DNA from: Gracilibacillus salinarum
GTDB lineage: Bacteria > Bacillota > Bacilli > Bacillales > Amphibacillaceae
Direction: 5' to 3'
DNA: 64,000 nt
NCBI RefSeq assembly: GCF_022919575.1
Contig: NZ_CP095071.1
Coordinates: 4,226,001 to 4,290,000 of the forward strand
Shown here piece after piece: positions 25,237-34,059 of this stretch. Position 1 is the stretch's first letter, and each line of letters begins with the position of its first letter. The notes below the pieces were generated by a model that saw only the letters and a list, made by a program, of their open reading frames with translations, was not told the DNA's origin and did not search any database. A program made the translations under genes and the position numbers.

Positions 25237-25971
25237 TTATCGTGCGGTTAATCCACCGTCAACGATAAATTCGGACCCGGTACTATAGCTGGATTCATCG
25301 GAAGCGAGGTAGAGTACCATCTGCGTTACTTCTTCTGGTTTTGCTACTCTGCCGGCAGGAATGTGCTTGGAGAATGTTTCAATTGTCTCTTTGGAATCCT
25401 CCTGCATGATCATCGGTGTTTCAATGACACCTGGATGAACAGAGTTTACTCGAATGTTGTAGGGACTTAGATTGAGTGCAGCTGCTTTTGTCATTCCTCT
25501 TACTGCAAATTTTGTATCTGTATAGCCGATTGCTCCACCAACAATCCCATTAATGGACGAAATGTTGACAATTGATCCACCGCCAGTCTTCTTCATAGCA
25601 GGGAGAACAGATTGCATGCCTAAGAAGACGGAAATCTGATTGATATCCACGATTTTTCGATAGTCTTCTTCTGTAATCTCTTCGAATGATTTATTCATAC
25701 TGATGCCAGCGTTATTGACGAGAATATCGATCTTCCCAAAAATATCTTCTGTATATTGAATCACTTCTTGCCAATTGTTTCTTTTTGTCACATCCAGCTT
25801 CTTAAATTGTACGTTGCCACCCAATTGATCTGCTAATGCTCTACCTTCTTCTTCTAATATGTCTGCAATCATTACGCTTGCGCCTTCTTGTTTGAAGCAT
25901 TTGACATGCGAAGCACCCATGCCCCGGGCTCCACCTGTAATTAGTGCTACTTTACCTGCTAATCTGCTCAT
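25237..25971 (-). CDS. Classical short-chain dehydrogenase/reductase
   Basis: 244 residues, FabG-like classical SDR. TGGARGMG (12-19) binds the dinucleotide; NNAG near 87-90; catalytic Ser in ISSINGI and the YTDTK Tyr-Lys dyad; C-terminal PGVIETPM and the GSEFIVDGG end. An acidic residue after the second strand (ADILEEEG) favours NAD(H). Closest named groups are cyclohexanol and 3-alpha(20-beta)-hydroxysteroid dehydrogenase types, names that say little about substrate. It lies 104 bp downstream of the MarR gene on the same strand and is probably the target that MarR regulates. Confidence 0.9.
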   Translation of the reverse strand: MSRLAGKVALITGGARGMGASHVKCFKQEGASVMIADILEEEGRALADQLGGNVQFKKLDVTKRNNWQEVIQYTEDIFGKIDILVNNAGISMNKSFEEITEEDYRKIVDINQISVFLGMQSVLPAMKKTGGGSIVNISSINGIVGGAIGYTDTKFAVRGMTKAAALNLSPYNIRVNSVHPGVIETPMIMQEDSKETIETFSKHIPAGRVAKPEEVTQMVLYLASDESSYSTGSEFIVDGGLTAR

Positions 25972-26075
25972 TTTCTTTCCTCCTCGTTTTTGTTATTTTC
26001 AAATAGTTAAGGTTGAGAGAGCATAAATTCGTAATCTCTTCTAACACTTATTATGTGACCTAGTGTCCAGTTTGG

Positions 26076-26513
26076 TTATGACCGTTTTTCTTTAGTGACC
26101 GCTTCTAATAATTTTTCTTGAATCATTAAATATTGATTTAATTCTTCTTCACTTAATACTTCGAAGATGTCCATAAATAATTTTTTTCCTATTGTTTGTG
26201 CCTCGGAAAGTGCTTTTTCTCCTTCTGGCGTGATCATCATTCGTATCGTTCTTTTATCGTGTTCATCTGGTTGTCTAACAGCAAGATTGAGGTTGACCAG
26301 TTTCGTTGCAATATTTGTCATAGCTCCTTTTGTGTAGCCGAGCGTATTAGCGAGCTCTACCTGTTTCAAAGCGCCGTGTGAACGTAATTCAGACAATGCT
26401 AATATAGGTGAAATACCGAGCGGGTAAGAATAAGCTTTTGTGAAATGAATGATGTGTTCGTTGTTAATTTTCTCAATCGTATGGATTAATTTAAAAATAT
26501 TTGTGTTCTCCAA
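26076..26513 (-). CDS. MarR-family transcriptional regulator
   Basis: 145 residues. Winged helix-turn-helix in the middle (KQVELANTLGYTKGAMTNIATKLVNLNLAVRQPDEHDKRTI, wing Asp-Arg typical of MarR) between N- and C-terminal dimerisation helices. A perfect 16-bp inverted repeat pair lies just upstream (26543-26582), so it probably represses its own unit, including the SDR gene downstream, and is released by a small phenolic or oxidised ligand. Confidence 0.9.
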   Translation of the reverse strand: MENTNIFKLIHTIEKINNEHIIHFTKAYSYPLGISPILALSELRSHGALKQVELANTLGYTKGAMTNIATKLVNLNLAVRQPDEHDKRTIRMMITPEGEKALSEAQTIGKKLFMDIFEVLSEEELNQYLMIQEKLLEAVTKEKRS

Positions 26514-26542
26514 TTGATTCGTTCCTTTCAGTAGTTTAAAAA

Positions 26543-26582
26543 AGTTTAGTGTTAAACTTTATGGTTAGTTTAACACTAAACT
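26543..26582. promoter_or_regulatory. Operator palindrome upstream of marR
   Basis: AGTTTAGTGTTAAACT (26543-26558) and its exact reverse complement AGTTTAACACTAAACT (26567-26582) are separated by 8 bp, about 30 bp before the MarR start codon. Each half is itself nearly symmetric, suggesting two dimer sites. Confidence 0.75.
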
Positions 26583-26630
26583 AATTTATTTGCTAGTGAT
26601 TTTTCGGAATAAGCAAGAGCTAAATTTAAA

Positions 26631-26669
26631 GCCGAACATGACAAACCATCTATTTATGTCATGTTCGGC
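26631..26669. terminator. Hairpin with CCGAACATG stem
   Basis: GCCGAACATGACA (26631-26643) pairs perfectly with TGTCATGTTCGGC (26657-26669). The tail is only weakly T-rich. The stem core is shared with the terminator at 3062-3122, so this may be a mobile terminator-like repeat. It is immediately followed by R5. Confidence 0.5.
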
Positions 26670-26680
26670 TATTAGCATTT

Positions 26681-26832
26681 ATCACGGCGCTAACCGTCTG
26701 TAAGACTCCCATTTCAAGCTTCGAGTATCACAAAGAAGCTTGAAATGGGAGTAAACAGACGCTAACAGCCTGATAAGTTTCGCTAATGATCAGTGGGGGT
26801 CAAAACCATCACTGATCAAAGTCTCTCTTTAT
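26681..26832 (+). repeat. Dispersed two-hairpin repeat R, copy R5 (longest intact stem)
   Basis: From ATCACGGCGCTAACCGTC to AAAGTCTCTCTTTAT. The inner stem is extended and perfect: ACTCCCATTTCAAGCTTC pairs with GAAGCTTGAAATGGGAGT. Where other copies have C-G in CCCACTT/AAGTGGG, this has T-A in CCCATTT/AAATGGG, a compensatory pair. Confidence 0.88.
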
Positions 26833-26916
26833 TGACATGTTTTTATGTGGTAGAATACCGCTTCACAAAAGTCCACGTTTTATTTACTAGCGTAGCTTGT
26901 GTCATGTCATAGTTTT

Positions 26917-27786
26917 TTATAAATATAAATGGTAAATCAGATGGACTACTTGCTGAATCTCATGTTCTAATGGCGAATCAGTAAAGGCTTGTAACATGGA
27001 TTGGCAGACGCTTTCGATCAAGAAATATTTTGGTTCCTCTGCTTGTAATTCATTAATAAGAAATTGGACGTAGGCATGTTTTTTGTCGTTACCATTATTT
27101 CGTAAATCGGTCTCTAATAGTTTTAATTGATGAAAAAGTGTCTGCTGCTGGTCTTGTTCATTTGTGTGTAAGTCATGATCTAACCATTGTCGCTGGAAGA
27201 ACGTTTCTTGTGTTTCTATTTGAACAGCAAGCATCGATTTAATTCGTCTAAGTACATAACGAATGACTTTCTCAATGGCTGGTGTCTGACCAGACCCTAA
27301 CTTAGCCACGAATTGAAAGCTGTGAATACTGCCGAGCAACATAATCGCATGGTCCATTGTGTAACGACTTCCGTCAGCAGGGTAAATATCCGCTATTCTT
27401 TGAGCAAGCCATTTCAGTTCTTTTGCGTGGGCGCGATGCATATAAGCTTTCAATTGTTCGTCTTCAGAGATGGAAACCGTTTGAAATACTGTCATCAGAT
27501 TATGCTCACGGTTCATCGTCATTTTCATTGCGACTTGTTCGATGAAGACTTCTTCATTGTCTTTTTCTTTGCCAATTGCAATCTTTTGGCGTTCCGTATC
27601 TATCTGATCTTCCACGTAGGAAAGAATGGCGAGTAAACAATCGTTCTTGGAATGAAAATGATTGTAAAACGTTCCTTTCGAAATTTCTGCTTTATCAAGT
27701 ATGTCTTGTATAGAGGAAGCTGCAAACCCTTTTTTGACAAATAAGGAGTGGGCAGCATCAATGACTTTTTTTCGTGTATCGTTCAT
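26917..27786 (-). CDS. TetR-family transcriptional regulator
   Basis: 289 residues, longer than the usual 190-210. The N-terminal HTH (about 1-50) carries IQDILDKAEISKGTFYNHFHSK, a textbook TetR recognition helix with YNHFHSK. The rest is a large helical ligand domain. AAGGGTG precedes ATG 27786. It is divergent from the DHA2-type efflux gene at 27954 with 167 bp between, the classic arrangement of a repressor and its drug-efflux target. Confidence 0.92.
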   Translation of the reverse strand: MNDTRKKVIDAAHSLFVKKGFAASSIQDILDKAEISKGTFYNHFHSKNDCLLAILSYVEDQIDTERQKIAIGKEKDNEEVFIEQVAMKMTMNREHNLMTVFQTVSISEDEQLKAYMHRAHAKELKWLAQRIADIYPADGSRYTMDHAIMLLGSIHSFQFVAKLGSGQTPAIEKVIRYVLRRIKSMLAVQIETQETFFQRQWLDHDLHTNEQDQQQTLFHQLKLLETDLRNNGNDKKHAYVQFLINELQAEEPKYFLIESVCQSMLQAFTDSPLEHEIQQVVHLIYHLYL

Positions 27787-27953
27787 TTTTTCACCCTTTT
27801 TATAACGATGGTATAATTTAATTTTACCGAATAAACACTAAAATATCAACGTTTTTTAATATGGGAAAAAATATATATTGCAATTATTGAACTATAGGTA
27901 TAGAATAAGTAAGTACTTCATTTAACTACTATAATGGAAAGAAGGATACACGA

Positions 27954-29489
27954 ATGTCAAACAACCATTCAATAGAAAAAAAACCACCTTATGGCATGAT
28001 TGCGATTTTGTTTATCGGTGCGTTTGTATCTATTTTAAATGAAACTTTATTAAATGTAGCTTTGCCTTCGATAATGACTGAATTTGAAGTGAATGCTACG
28101 TCTGTGCAATGGCTCTCAACAGGTTATATGCTTATCAATGGTATATTAATTCCTGCAAGTGCTTTTTTAATTCAGCGATTTTCTGATAAGAAATTATTTA
28201 TTACAGCGATGACTCTGTTTACGTTAGGTACTTTTTTAGCAAGTATTGCTCCGGCATTTGGTGTATTATTAGCTGCCAGAATGATTCAAGCATCTGGTTC
28301 AGCAATTATGATGCCATTACTTATGAACGTTATGCTAAATGCATTCCCGATTGAAAAACGTGGCGCGGCAATGGGTACTTTTGGTATTGTTATGATTACA
28401 GCTCCTGCTATTGGACCCACTTTGTCAGGGTGGATTGTGGAACATTACAGCTGGAGAATGCTGTTCGATATAGTACTTCCGATAGCTGCTTTATCGTTAA
28501 TTATTTCGATCTTTAAATTGAAAGATATTACAGGTAAGCGCGAAATTAAATTAGATATATTTTCGATTGTTCTTTCAAGTATAGGTTTTGGAGGATTATT
28601 ATACGGATTCAGCTCTGCTGGTGATGACGGCTGGAGTGACCCGTGGGTGTACGGTACCATTATTGTTGGTGCCATTGGTCTTGTTTCTTTCATTGTCCGT
28701 CAGCTCAAATTGGATGTGCCAATGCTTGAATTCCGAATCTATAAATACCCAATGTTCGCATTAGCATCTGCTATTTCAATCGTCATTGCGATGGCGATGT
28801 TCTCGGCTATGATCTTGATGCCGATTTATATTCAAACGATTCGTGGTATATCGCCTATGGAATCTGGTTTATTAATGCTCCCGGGTGCATTAATAATGGG
28901 GATTATGTCTCCAATCACAGGTCGATTGTTTGATAAATATGGTGCGAAGGTATTAGCGATTATTGGTCTAACGATTACGACTGGAACTACTTTCTTCTTT
29001 AGTAATATTAGCATGGACACTGCTTATTCAACTTTGGTTATTCTTTATACCTTTAGAATGTTCGGTATGTCCATGGTTATGATGCCAGTTATGACAAATG
29101 GTTTAAATCAGCTGCCAGCTGCGAACTATCCAGATGGTACAGCAATGAATAATACGTTACAGCAAGTGTCTGGTGCGATCGGTTCCGCATTGTTAATTAC
29201 GATCATGAATAAGCGTACCGAATCAAGTGCAACAGATATTGTTCAGGAAAACATTGCTGCTGGAAACTTAGATCCAAGCCAAGTTACAGGTGGAGCCGAA
29301 CAAAGTATTCCTCAGGAAATACTAAATCTGGCGATGTTAAACGGAATTAACTTTACCTTCTTTATCTCGACCTTTATTGCGGCAGTTGCGTTGATATTAG
29401 CATTCTTTATCAAACGAGTGAAATCAACTTCACAACAAAAAGAAGAGCAACCAGCAGAAACAAAGATCGAGCAAGTAGCAGCAGAATAA
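27954..29489 (+). CDS. Multidrug MFS transporter, DHA2 family (14 TM, EmrB/QacA type)
   Basis: 511 residues with 14 predicted membrane helices. Early acidic/aromatic motif FVSILNETLLNVALPSIM (motif D1 of the 14-TM drug:H+ antiporters), WLSTGYMLINGILIPASAF, and antiporter motif C around ITAPAIGPTLSGWIVEHYSW. It exports hydrophobic or cationic compounds in exchange for protons. AGAAGGAT precedes ATG 27954. Divergent from the TetR gene that probably represses it; a strong terminator follows at 29493. The C-terminal 25 residues are Gln/Glu-rich and presumably cytoplasmic. Confidence 0.92.
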   Translation: MSNNHSIEKKPPYGMIAILFIGAFVSILNETLLNVALPSIMTEFEVNATSVQWLSTGYMLINGILIPASAFLIQRFSDKKLFITAMTLFTLGTFLASIAPAFGVLLAARMIQASGSAIMMPLLMNVMLNAFPIEKRGAAMGTFGIVMITAPAIGPTLSGWIVEHYSWRMLFDIVLPIAALSLIISIFKLKDITGKREIKLDIFSIVLSSIGFGGLLYGFSSAGDDGWSDPWVYGTIIVGAIGLVSFIVRQLKLDVPMLEFRIYKYPMFALASAISIVIAMAMFSAMILMPIYIQTIRGISPMESGLLMLPGALIMGIMSPITGRLFDKYGAKVLAIIGLTITTGTTFFFSNISMDTAYSTLVILYTFRMFGMSMVMMPVMTNGLNQLPAANYPDGTAMNNTLQQVSGAIGSALLITIMNKRTESSATDIVQENIAAGNLDPSQVTGGAEQSIPQEILNLAMLNGINFTFFISTFIAAVALILAFFIKRVKSTSQQKEEQPAETKIEQVAAE

Positions 29490-29492
29490 CAC

Positions 29493-29529
29493 AAAGCGTT
29501 CAGCATTCAGATGCTGAACGCTTTTTTTA
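29493..29529 (+). terminator. Intrinsic terminator of the MFS gene
   Basis: AAAGCGTTCAGCAT pairs with ATGCTGAACGCTTT around TCAG, then a T-run. Confidence 0.88.
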
Positions 29530-29594
29530 TATCATCAGTCAAGAAAGTATAAAAGTGCAGTCACAGCAGTAATCATATGGAACATAAAGCTGAG

Positions 29595-30199
29595 TTCCTA
29601 TAATATGGATTATGTCAACTAGCCATCGCTAGCCAAGCATCCATATTGAGATATTTAATGTGCTAGGATACCGCTCCTGCCAACCACTCCGCGTCCTGCG
29701 GGGCACGGCTGAAGCTAACTTTGTGAAGAAGATCGCTTCACAAAGTGGATCTTCAGCGCCTGCATAATCCCGCGGGAGTCTCCGTGGTTGGCCTACGCTA
29801 GGATTGGTACTCCACAATGTTTGTAAGAGATAGCATATTGATCACTCATCACTATATATAACAGGAACTGAATAAATAATAACATCATGCCTAGAACCAC
29901 TGTTTTTAACTGTTCCATAAGTTGTAGCACTTCCCTAAAGCGTAGGAAATAGGCGGAGACTCCTCATGCCTCAGCGCGAGCTGAAGATCCACTTAGTCTG
30001 TGCCTGTGTCTTCTAGTATCGCTTCGAGGTAAGCTTCCTCGGCACAAGGCAGCACAGATGTTATTTCAAGTAGTAGCCTAGCTGAAGCCGTGCCCACAGG
30101 ACGCGGAGCCTATTTCCGGAGCTTTGCAACGCAGATAAAATATTTCAAAATGACCGTTTTGCCATACAGCTTTAGTTGACATAATCCATATTATAGGAA
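29595..30199. mobile_element. Fold-back element E2 (605 bp, perfect 26-bp terminal inverted repeats)
   Basis: The left end 29595-29620 (TTCCTATAATATGGATTATG and six more bases) is the exact reverse complement of 30174-30199. Inside are module A (29680-29791) and module B (about 29937-30118), each highly similar to those of E1, with a shorter central spacer (145 versus about 300 bp). No transposase ORF. The flanking sequence belongs to repeat F, whose unfilled form is at 25104-25205, so E2 seems to have inserted into an F copy. The open frames here on the minus strand do not resemble proteins. It occupies most of the ~1-kb gap between the MFS and ABC operons. Confidence 0.7.
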
Positions 30200-30224
30200 G
30201 TTGTTTATTAATGAAGTCAATTAG

Positions 30225-30250
30225 AACCGGGCGGGTTATGCCCGGTTTTT
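30225..30250 (+). terminator. Terminator-like hairpin in the right flank of E2
   Basis: AACCGGGC pairs with GCCCGGTT, then TTTTC. A similar ACCGGGC/GCCCGGT hairpin is at 52452-52480, again next to an E-type right end. The bases from here to 30469 hold no supportable gene. Confidence 0.6.
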
Positions 30251-30469
30251 CTATTAGCGAGAAGTAGATAATTGTAAAAATAATGGTGTAGCTACCGATA
30301 TACAGTCTAGTCATAATCCGAATTGGGAAGGTGTTAAATCTTACCTGCATCCTTACCGAAATGTTCTCAAATCCCTTGGCGTTCCTTAGAACAAACATTT
30401 CTAACATTTAATGAACCAATCCTCCAAATAGCGTGATTATAGGAATTGAATAGTTATTATGTGATTGGT

Positions 30470-30483
30470 TGATTGCGCTTTCA
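30470..30483. promoter_or_regulatory. cre-like box upstream of the ABC/hydrolase operon
   Basis: TGATTGCGCTTTCA agrees with the CcpA consensus TGWAANCGNTNWCA except at two positions. It lies 63 bp before the first permease start. Confidence 0.5.
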
Positions 30484-30532
30484 TATTGTCTCGGGGTATG
30501 ATTTGATCAACCAAACAGAAAGGAGGGAGTGC

Positions 30533-31483
30533 ATGGCAGATCAAGCGATTATTAATAAAAGCAGTAAAATGGATCGAGTCAAACAGAACAGACTGATCAA
30601 AAATATTCGCAGGCATTGGATGCTTTATTTAATGATCTTACCCGGAATTATTTTTTATATTGTTTTTAAGTATATTCCGCTTATGGGTAGTGTCATCGCG
30701 TTTCAAAATTATCAGATTTTCAACGGAATCTTAGGAAGTCCGTGGGTCGGTTTGGAAAACTTTAAAATGCTTCTGCATTATCAGGATTTTCATGAAGTAT
30801 TACGAAACACTGCATTAATAGCACTGTATCAGTTAGTATTTCAATTCCCTGCACCAATTATCTTAGCGTTATTATTTAACGAAGTGAGAGTACTGATTGT
30901 CAAGAAAACAGTGCAAAGTTTATTTTATTTACCGCATTTTCTTTCTTGGGTGGTCGTTGGCGGTATTGTATTTGAACTGTTGGCCAATCAAGGAATTGTA
31001 AATGCTTTTCGCGAAATGTTAGGTTTTGAACCAATTTTGTTTATGCAGGAAGAAGCGTACTTTAGAACAATTGTCATTATTTCTGGTATTTGGAAAGAAA
31101 TCGGATGGGGTACCATCATTTATCTGGCAGCGATAACGGCAATCAATCCTAGTCTTTATGAAGCGGCTGTCATAGATGGAGCCAATCGTTTTAAGCAAAC
31201 CATCTATATTACACTCCCTTTAATGTTACCTACCATCGCGGTATTATTTCTATTGAATATTGGGAACTTCCTTGAACTAGGGTTCGATCAAATATTCAAC
31301 TTGCTGACACCGATGACGTATTCCGTAGGTGATATTATTGAAACATATGTATATCGGGCTGGGGTTCTGCAAGGACAGTACAGTCTGACGACAGCAATTG
31401 GGTTATTCCAATCTGTTATTGGATTTGCATTATTATGGATTTTTAACCGTCTTGCGAGAAAATCAGAACAGGGGCTGTGGTAA
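30533..31483 (+). CDS. Carbohydrate ABC transporter permease, LplB type (CUT1)
   Basis: 316 residues from ATG 30533, which follows a very strong AAAGGAGGGAG site; upstream in-frame sequence to 30473 lacks one. Six predicted membrane helices and the cytoplasmic EAA loop (EAAVIDGANRFKQTIYITLPLM) that docks the ATPase. LplB/YtcP-type permeases import oligosaccharides such as rhamnogalacturonan or complex glycan fragments in Bacillus and Paenibacillus. It is followed with no gap by the second permease. No ATPase gene is present in the operon, so a shared MsmX-like ATPase encoded elsewhere is expected. Confidence 0.92.
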   Translation: MADQAIINKSSKMDRVKQNRLIKNIRRHWMLYLMILPGIIFYIVFKYIPLMGSVIAFQNYQIFNGILGSPWVGLENFKMLLHYQDFHEVLRNTALIALYQLVFQFPAPIILALLFNEVRVLIVKKTVQSLFYLPHFLSWVVVGGIVFELLANQGIVNAFREMLGFEPILFMQEEAYFRTIVIISGIWKEIGWGTIIYLAAITAINPSLYEAAVIDGANRFKQTIYITLPLMLPTIAVLFLLNIGNFLELGFDQIFNLLTPMTYSVGDIIETYVYRAGVLQGQYSLTTAIGLFQSVIGFALLWIFNRLARKSEQGLW

Positions 31484-32353
31484 ATGAAACAAACAATAGG
31501 AGAACGAATATTTCAGGTGTTTAATTATCTGGTATTGATTGTGTTAGCATCTACCATGATTGCGCCTTTGCTTCACTTATTAGCGGTTTCCTTCAGTTCG
31601 CCAATAGCTGCTGATTCTAAAGAAGTATTTTTAATTCCAGTGAATTTTACACTTGCCACATGGGAGCATATTCTGCAAAATGAAGTATTATGGCGTGCCT
31701 TTGGTGTTACAGTTTTTATAACAGTAGTCGGTACAATTCTTAGTATGTTATTTACGATTATGACAGCGTTTCCATTATCAAGAAAAGAGTTTTTATTGCG
31801 CAGACCAATTATGTTAATTATGGTGCTGACTATGATCTTTAATGCACCAATGATTCCATTCTTTTTAACGGTTAGAGAAGTAGGATTAATGGATTCGATC
31901 TGGTCATTAATTATTCCTGGTTTAATCAGTACTTTTAACATGGTCATCGTTCGTACGTTTTTTCTTGGGATACCGAAAGATATTGATGATGCGGCACGTA
32001 TTGATGGCTGTAATGAGTTTCGCTTGCTATTCCAGATTTATTTACAACTGTCTAAACCAGTATTGGCAACGATCGGTTTGTTTTATGCGGTTGGTTACTG
32101 GAATACGTTCAAATCAGCGGTCCTGTTTTTGAGGGATCCGAGTTTATGGCCGTTACAAATGCGTCTGCGTGCGTTCTTTACGTCTGAGGAACAATTAGCA
32201 GCGGTTGACTTAATTATGGGAGATTTTGATTTTAATACGACAACATTAAAAGCGGCAACGATTATTTTTGCAACGATTCCGATCGTCATGGTTTATCCGT
32301 ACTTGCAGAAATATTTTGTGAAAGGTGCAGTATTAGGTTCCATAAAAGAATAA
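31484..32353 (+). CDS. Carbohydrate ABC transporter permease, YtcP type (CUT1)
   Basis: 289 residues, about six membrane helices, EAA-type loop DDAARIDGCNEFRLLFQIYLQLSKP. Starts at the base after the first permease's stop, so it is translationally coupled. It forms the heterodimeric channel with the LplB-like protein and receives substrate from the lipoproteins encoded next. The C-terminus (YPYLQKYFVKGAVLGSIKE) is the standard ending of this family. Confidence 0.93.
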   Translation: MKQTIGERIFQVFNYLVLIVLASTMIAPLLHLLAVSFSSPIAADSKEVFLIPVNFTLATWEHILQNEVLWRAFGVTVFITVVGTILSMLFTIMTAFPLSRKEFLLRRPIMLIMVLTMIFNAPMIPFFLTVREVGLMDSIWSLIIPGLISTFNMVIVRTFFLGIPKDIDDAARIDGCNEFRLLFQIYLQLSKPVLATIGLFYAVGYWNTFKSAVLFLRDPSLWPLQMRLRAFFTSEEQLAAVDLIMGDFDFNTTTLKAATIIFATIPIVMVYPYLQKYFVKGAVLGSIKE

Positions 32354-32377
32354 ATTTAATTCTGGGGAGGAAACAAG

Positions 32378-33931
32378 ATGCAACGAAATCGTATCTGGAT
32401 GGGGTTCATGGTGTTATTGGCATTCTTGATGTTATCGTTATTCACTGCTTGTTCAAGTGAGGAACAGGCAGGAGAAACAGATAACCAGTCAGAAGGTGAA
32501 AAATCAGAGGAGTCTGGTGATGGAGCGGCAACTGTTACGGTATTCAAAAGTCATATGGGGAAAGGAACAATTCCTGGCAGTGATGATCCTCATGTACAAT
32601 TTGTAAAAGAAGAAACGGGCGTTGAATATGAGTTATTGACGACACCTCCTGGATCCGAGCCTGCGGAATATATTAATCTAATGATTGCTTCTGAAGATTT
32701 CCCTGATATTTTGCGACCAATCGGTGGTGTTGAACAAACATTGATTAATCAGGGTGGGGCACTTGCTCTTGATGAATTATTGCCTGAATATGCGCCGAAT
32801 GTGTGGGAGCGAATCCCGGAAGAAGCTTGGGATATCGTGAGATCAGCATCTCCCGACGGAAAAATTTATTACGTACCAAAAGTATATTTAATCCCAGAGC
32901 GTGCAGCATTATTGCGTAAGGATTGGCTGGATGCGGTAGGCATGGAAATGCCAGAGACTCTAGAAGAATACAAAGAAATGTTAATCGCCTTCCGTGATGA
33001 GGATCCGAACGGAAATGGCAAGCAAGATGAACTCCCTACCAGTGGCCGGGAATTCGGTCGATGGATGGATCACTTATTTGCGATGTTCGGTGTTGCAATG
33101 TGGGAAGGCTATCCGGAATGGGACATTTACGATGGCGAAATCAATTATGCAGGTACCTCTGAAAATATGAAAGCAGCGATTGCATTTATCCGTGAATTAT
33201 ATGCAGAAAAATTATTGGATAATGAGACCTTTTTAAATAAAGGTGACGTCTGGACTGCGAAGATTAACAATAACTTAGTCGGCAGCTGGTATCACTTACC
33301 TGCCAATTTGCGCGAAAGATATGCCGCAATGAAACAAGGTGCAGAAGATGCGTATGTTGTTGGTATGCCGTTACCGGAAGTCGAAGGGTTTGACGGATAT
33401 ATTACACAAAAAAGCATGGGTGAACCAGAGTGGATGATTCCAAAAGCATCAGAGGATAATGCAGCAAATGCGTTAAGACTGCTTGACTTTTTCTATGATC
33501 CAGAATATGAAGAATTCATTCAGTACGGTATTGAAGGTGTTCAGCATGAAGTGGTTGATGGTAAAAAAGTGTTGTTGCCGTCCTCTGATGATAAGCCAGT
33601 TGCATTAGGGATGAGAAATTTAACAACCGAAGAATCAATGGATATTCGAATCGAGAACGGCTTCCCGGAAGAAGAACAACAAATGGTGAAAGATATTTTT
33701 AAAGTAAGTTCAAAAGATGCCAGAAGAATTGCTGGTGATGGTTTGCCAAGTACAGTGTATCAAGGATATCCGGATATCCAGTCTCATAAACTGTTCCAAG
33801 AATACTTGACGAAGATTGTGATTGGCGAATGGGAAATTGAAAAATTCGATGAATTCGTGGAAAAGTGGAACCAATCAGGTGGGGAAGAAGTAACGAAAAG
33901 AGTCCAGGAATGGTATGAGAAAGTGAAATAA
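32378..33931 (+). CDS. Extracellular sugar-binding lipoprotein (LplA-like), copy 1
   Basis: 517 residues. Signal peptide with lipobox ending at Cys25 (LFTAC), then an acidic Ser/Glu/Gly-rich linker (about 26-50) and a large type I ABC substrate-binding domain. It binds oligosaccharide outside the membrane and delivers it to the two permeases encoded upstream. GGGGAGG precedes ATG 32378. It is strikingly similar along its whole length to the next gene, clearly a tandem duplication. Asp/Asn-rich DPNGNGKQDELP near residue 207 resembles a Ca-binding loop. Confidence 0.92.
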   Translation: MQRNRIWMGFMVLLAFLMLSLFTACSSEEQAGETDNQSEGEKSEESGDGAATVTVFKSHMGKGTIPGSDDPHVQFVKEETGVEYELLTTPPGSEPAEYINLMIASEDFPDILRPIGGVEQTLINQGGALALDELLPEYAPNVWERIPEEAWDIVRSASPDGKIYYVPKVYLIPERAALLRKDWLDAVGMEMPETLEEYKEMLIAFRDEDPNGNGKQDELPTSGREFGRWMDHLFAMFGVAMWEGYPEWDIYDGEINYAGTSENMKAAIAFIRELYAEKLLDNETFLNKGDVWTAKINNNLVGSWYHLPANLRERYAAMKQGAEDAYVVGMPLPEVEGFDGYITQKSMGEPEWMIPKASEDNAANALRLLDFFYDPEYEEFIQYGIEGVQHEVVDGKKVLLPSSDDKPVALGMRNLTTEESMDIRIENGFPEEEQQMVKDIFKVSSKDARRIAGDGLPSTVYQGYPDIQSHKLFQEYLTKIVIGEWEIEKFDEFVEKWNQSGGEEVTKRVQEWYEKVK

Positions 33932-33957
33932 TGCTGGATTTAAAGTATTGAAAGCTA

Positions 33958-33995
33958 GACTAGCGCCAGTGTTCTTAGATCGTATGGCGCTAGTC
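33958..33995 (+). terminator. Intergenic hairpin after binding protein 1
   Basis: GACTAGCGCCA pairs with TGGCGCTAGTC. The U-tail is weak, so it may attenuate or protect mRNA rather than stop transcription fully. A matching hairpin follows copy 2 at 35623. Confidence 0.55.
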
Positions 33996-34059
33996 ACTTC
34001 ATTTTCAGAAAGGATTTATCTCTGTATAAGGATAAACATGCATTCGGGGAGGAAAAAAG

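Noticed and set aside
30078..30407. 109-codon minus-strand ORF at the right end of E2
   Set aside because: It crosses the E2 terminal repeat and terminator hairpin; no ribosome site or recognisable motif.
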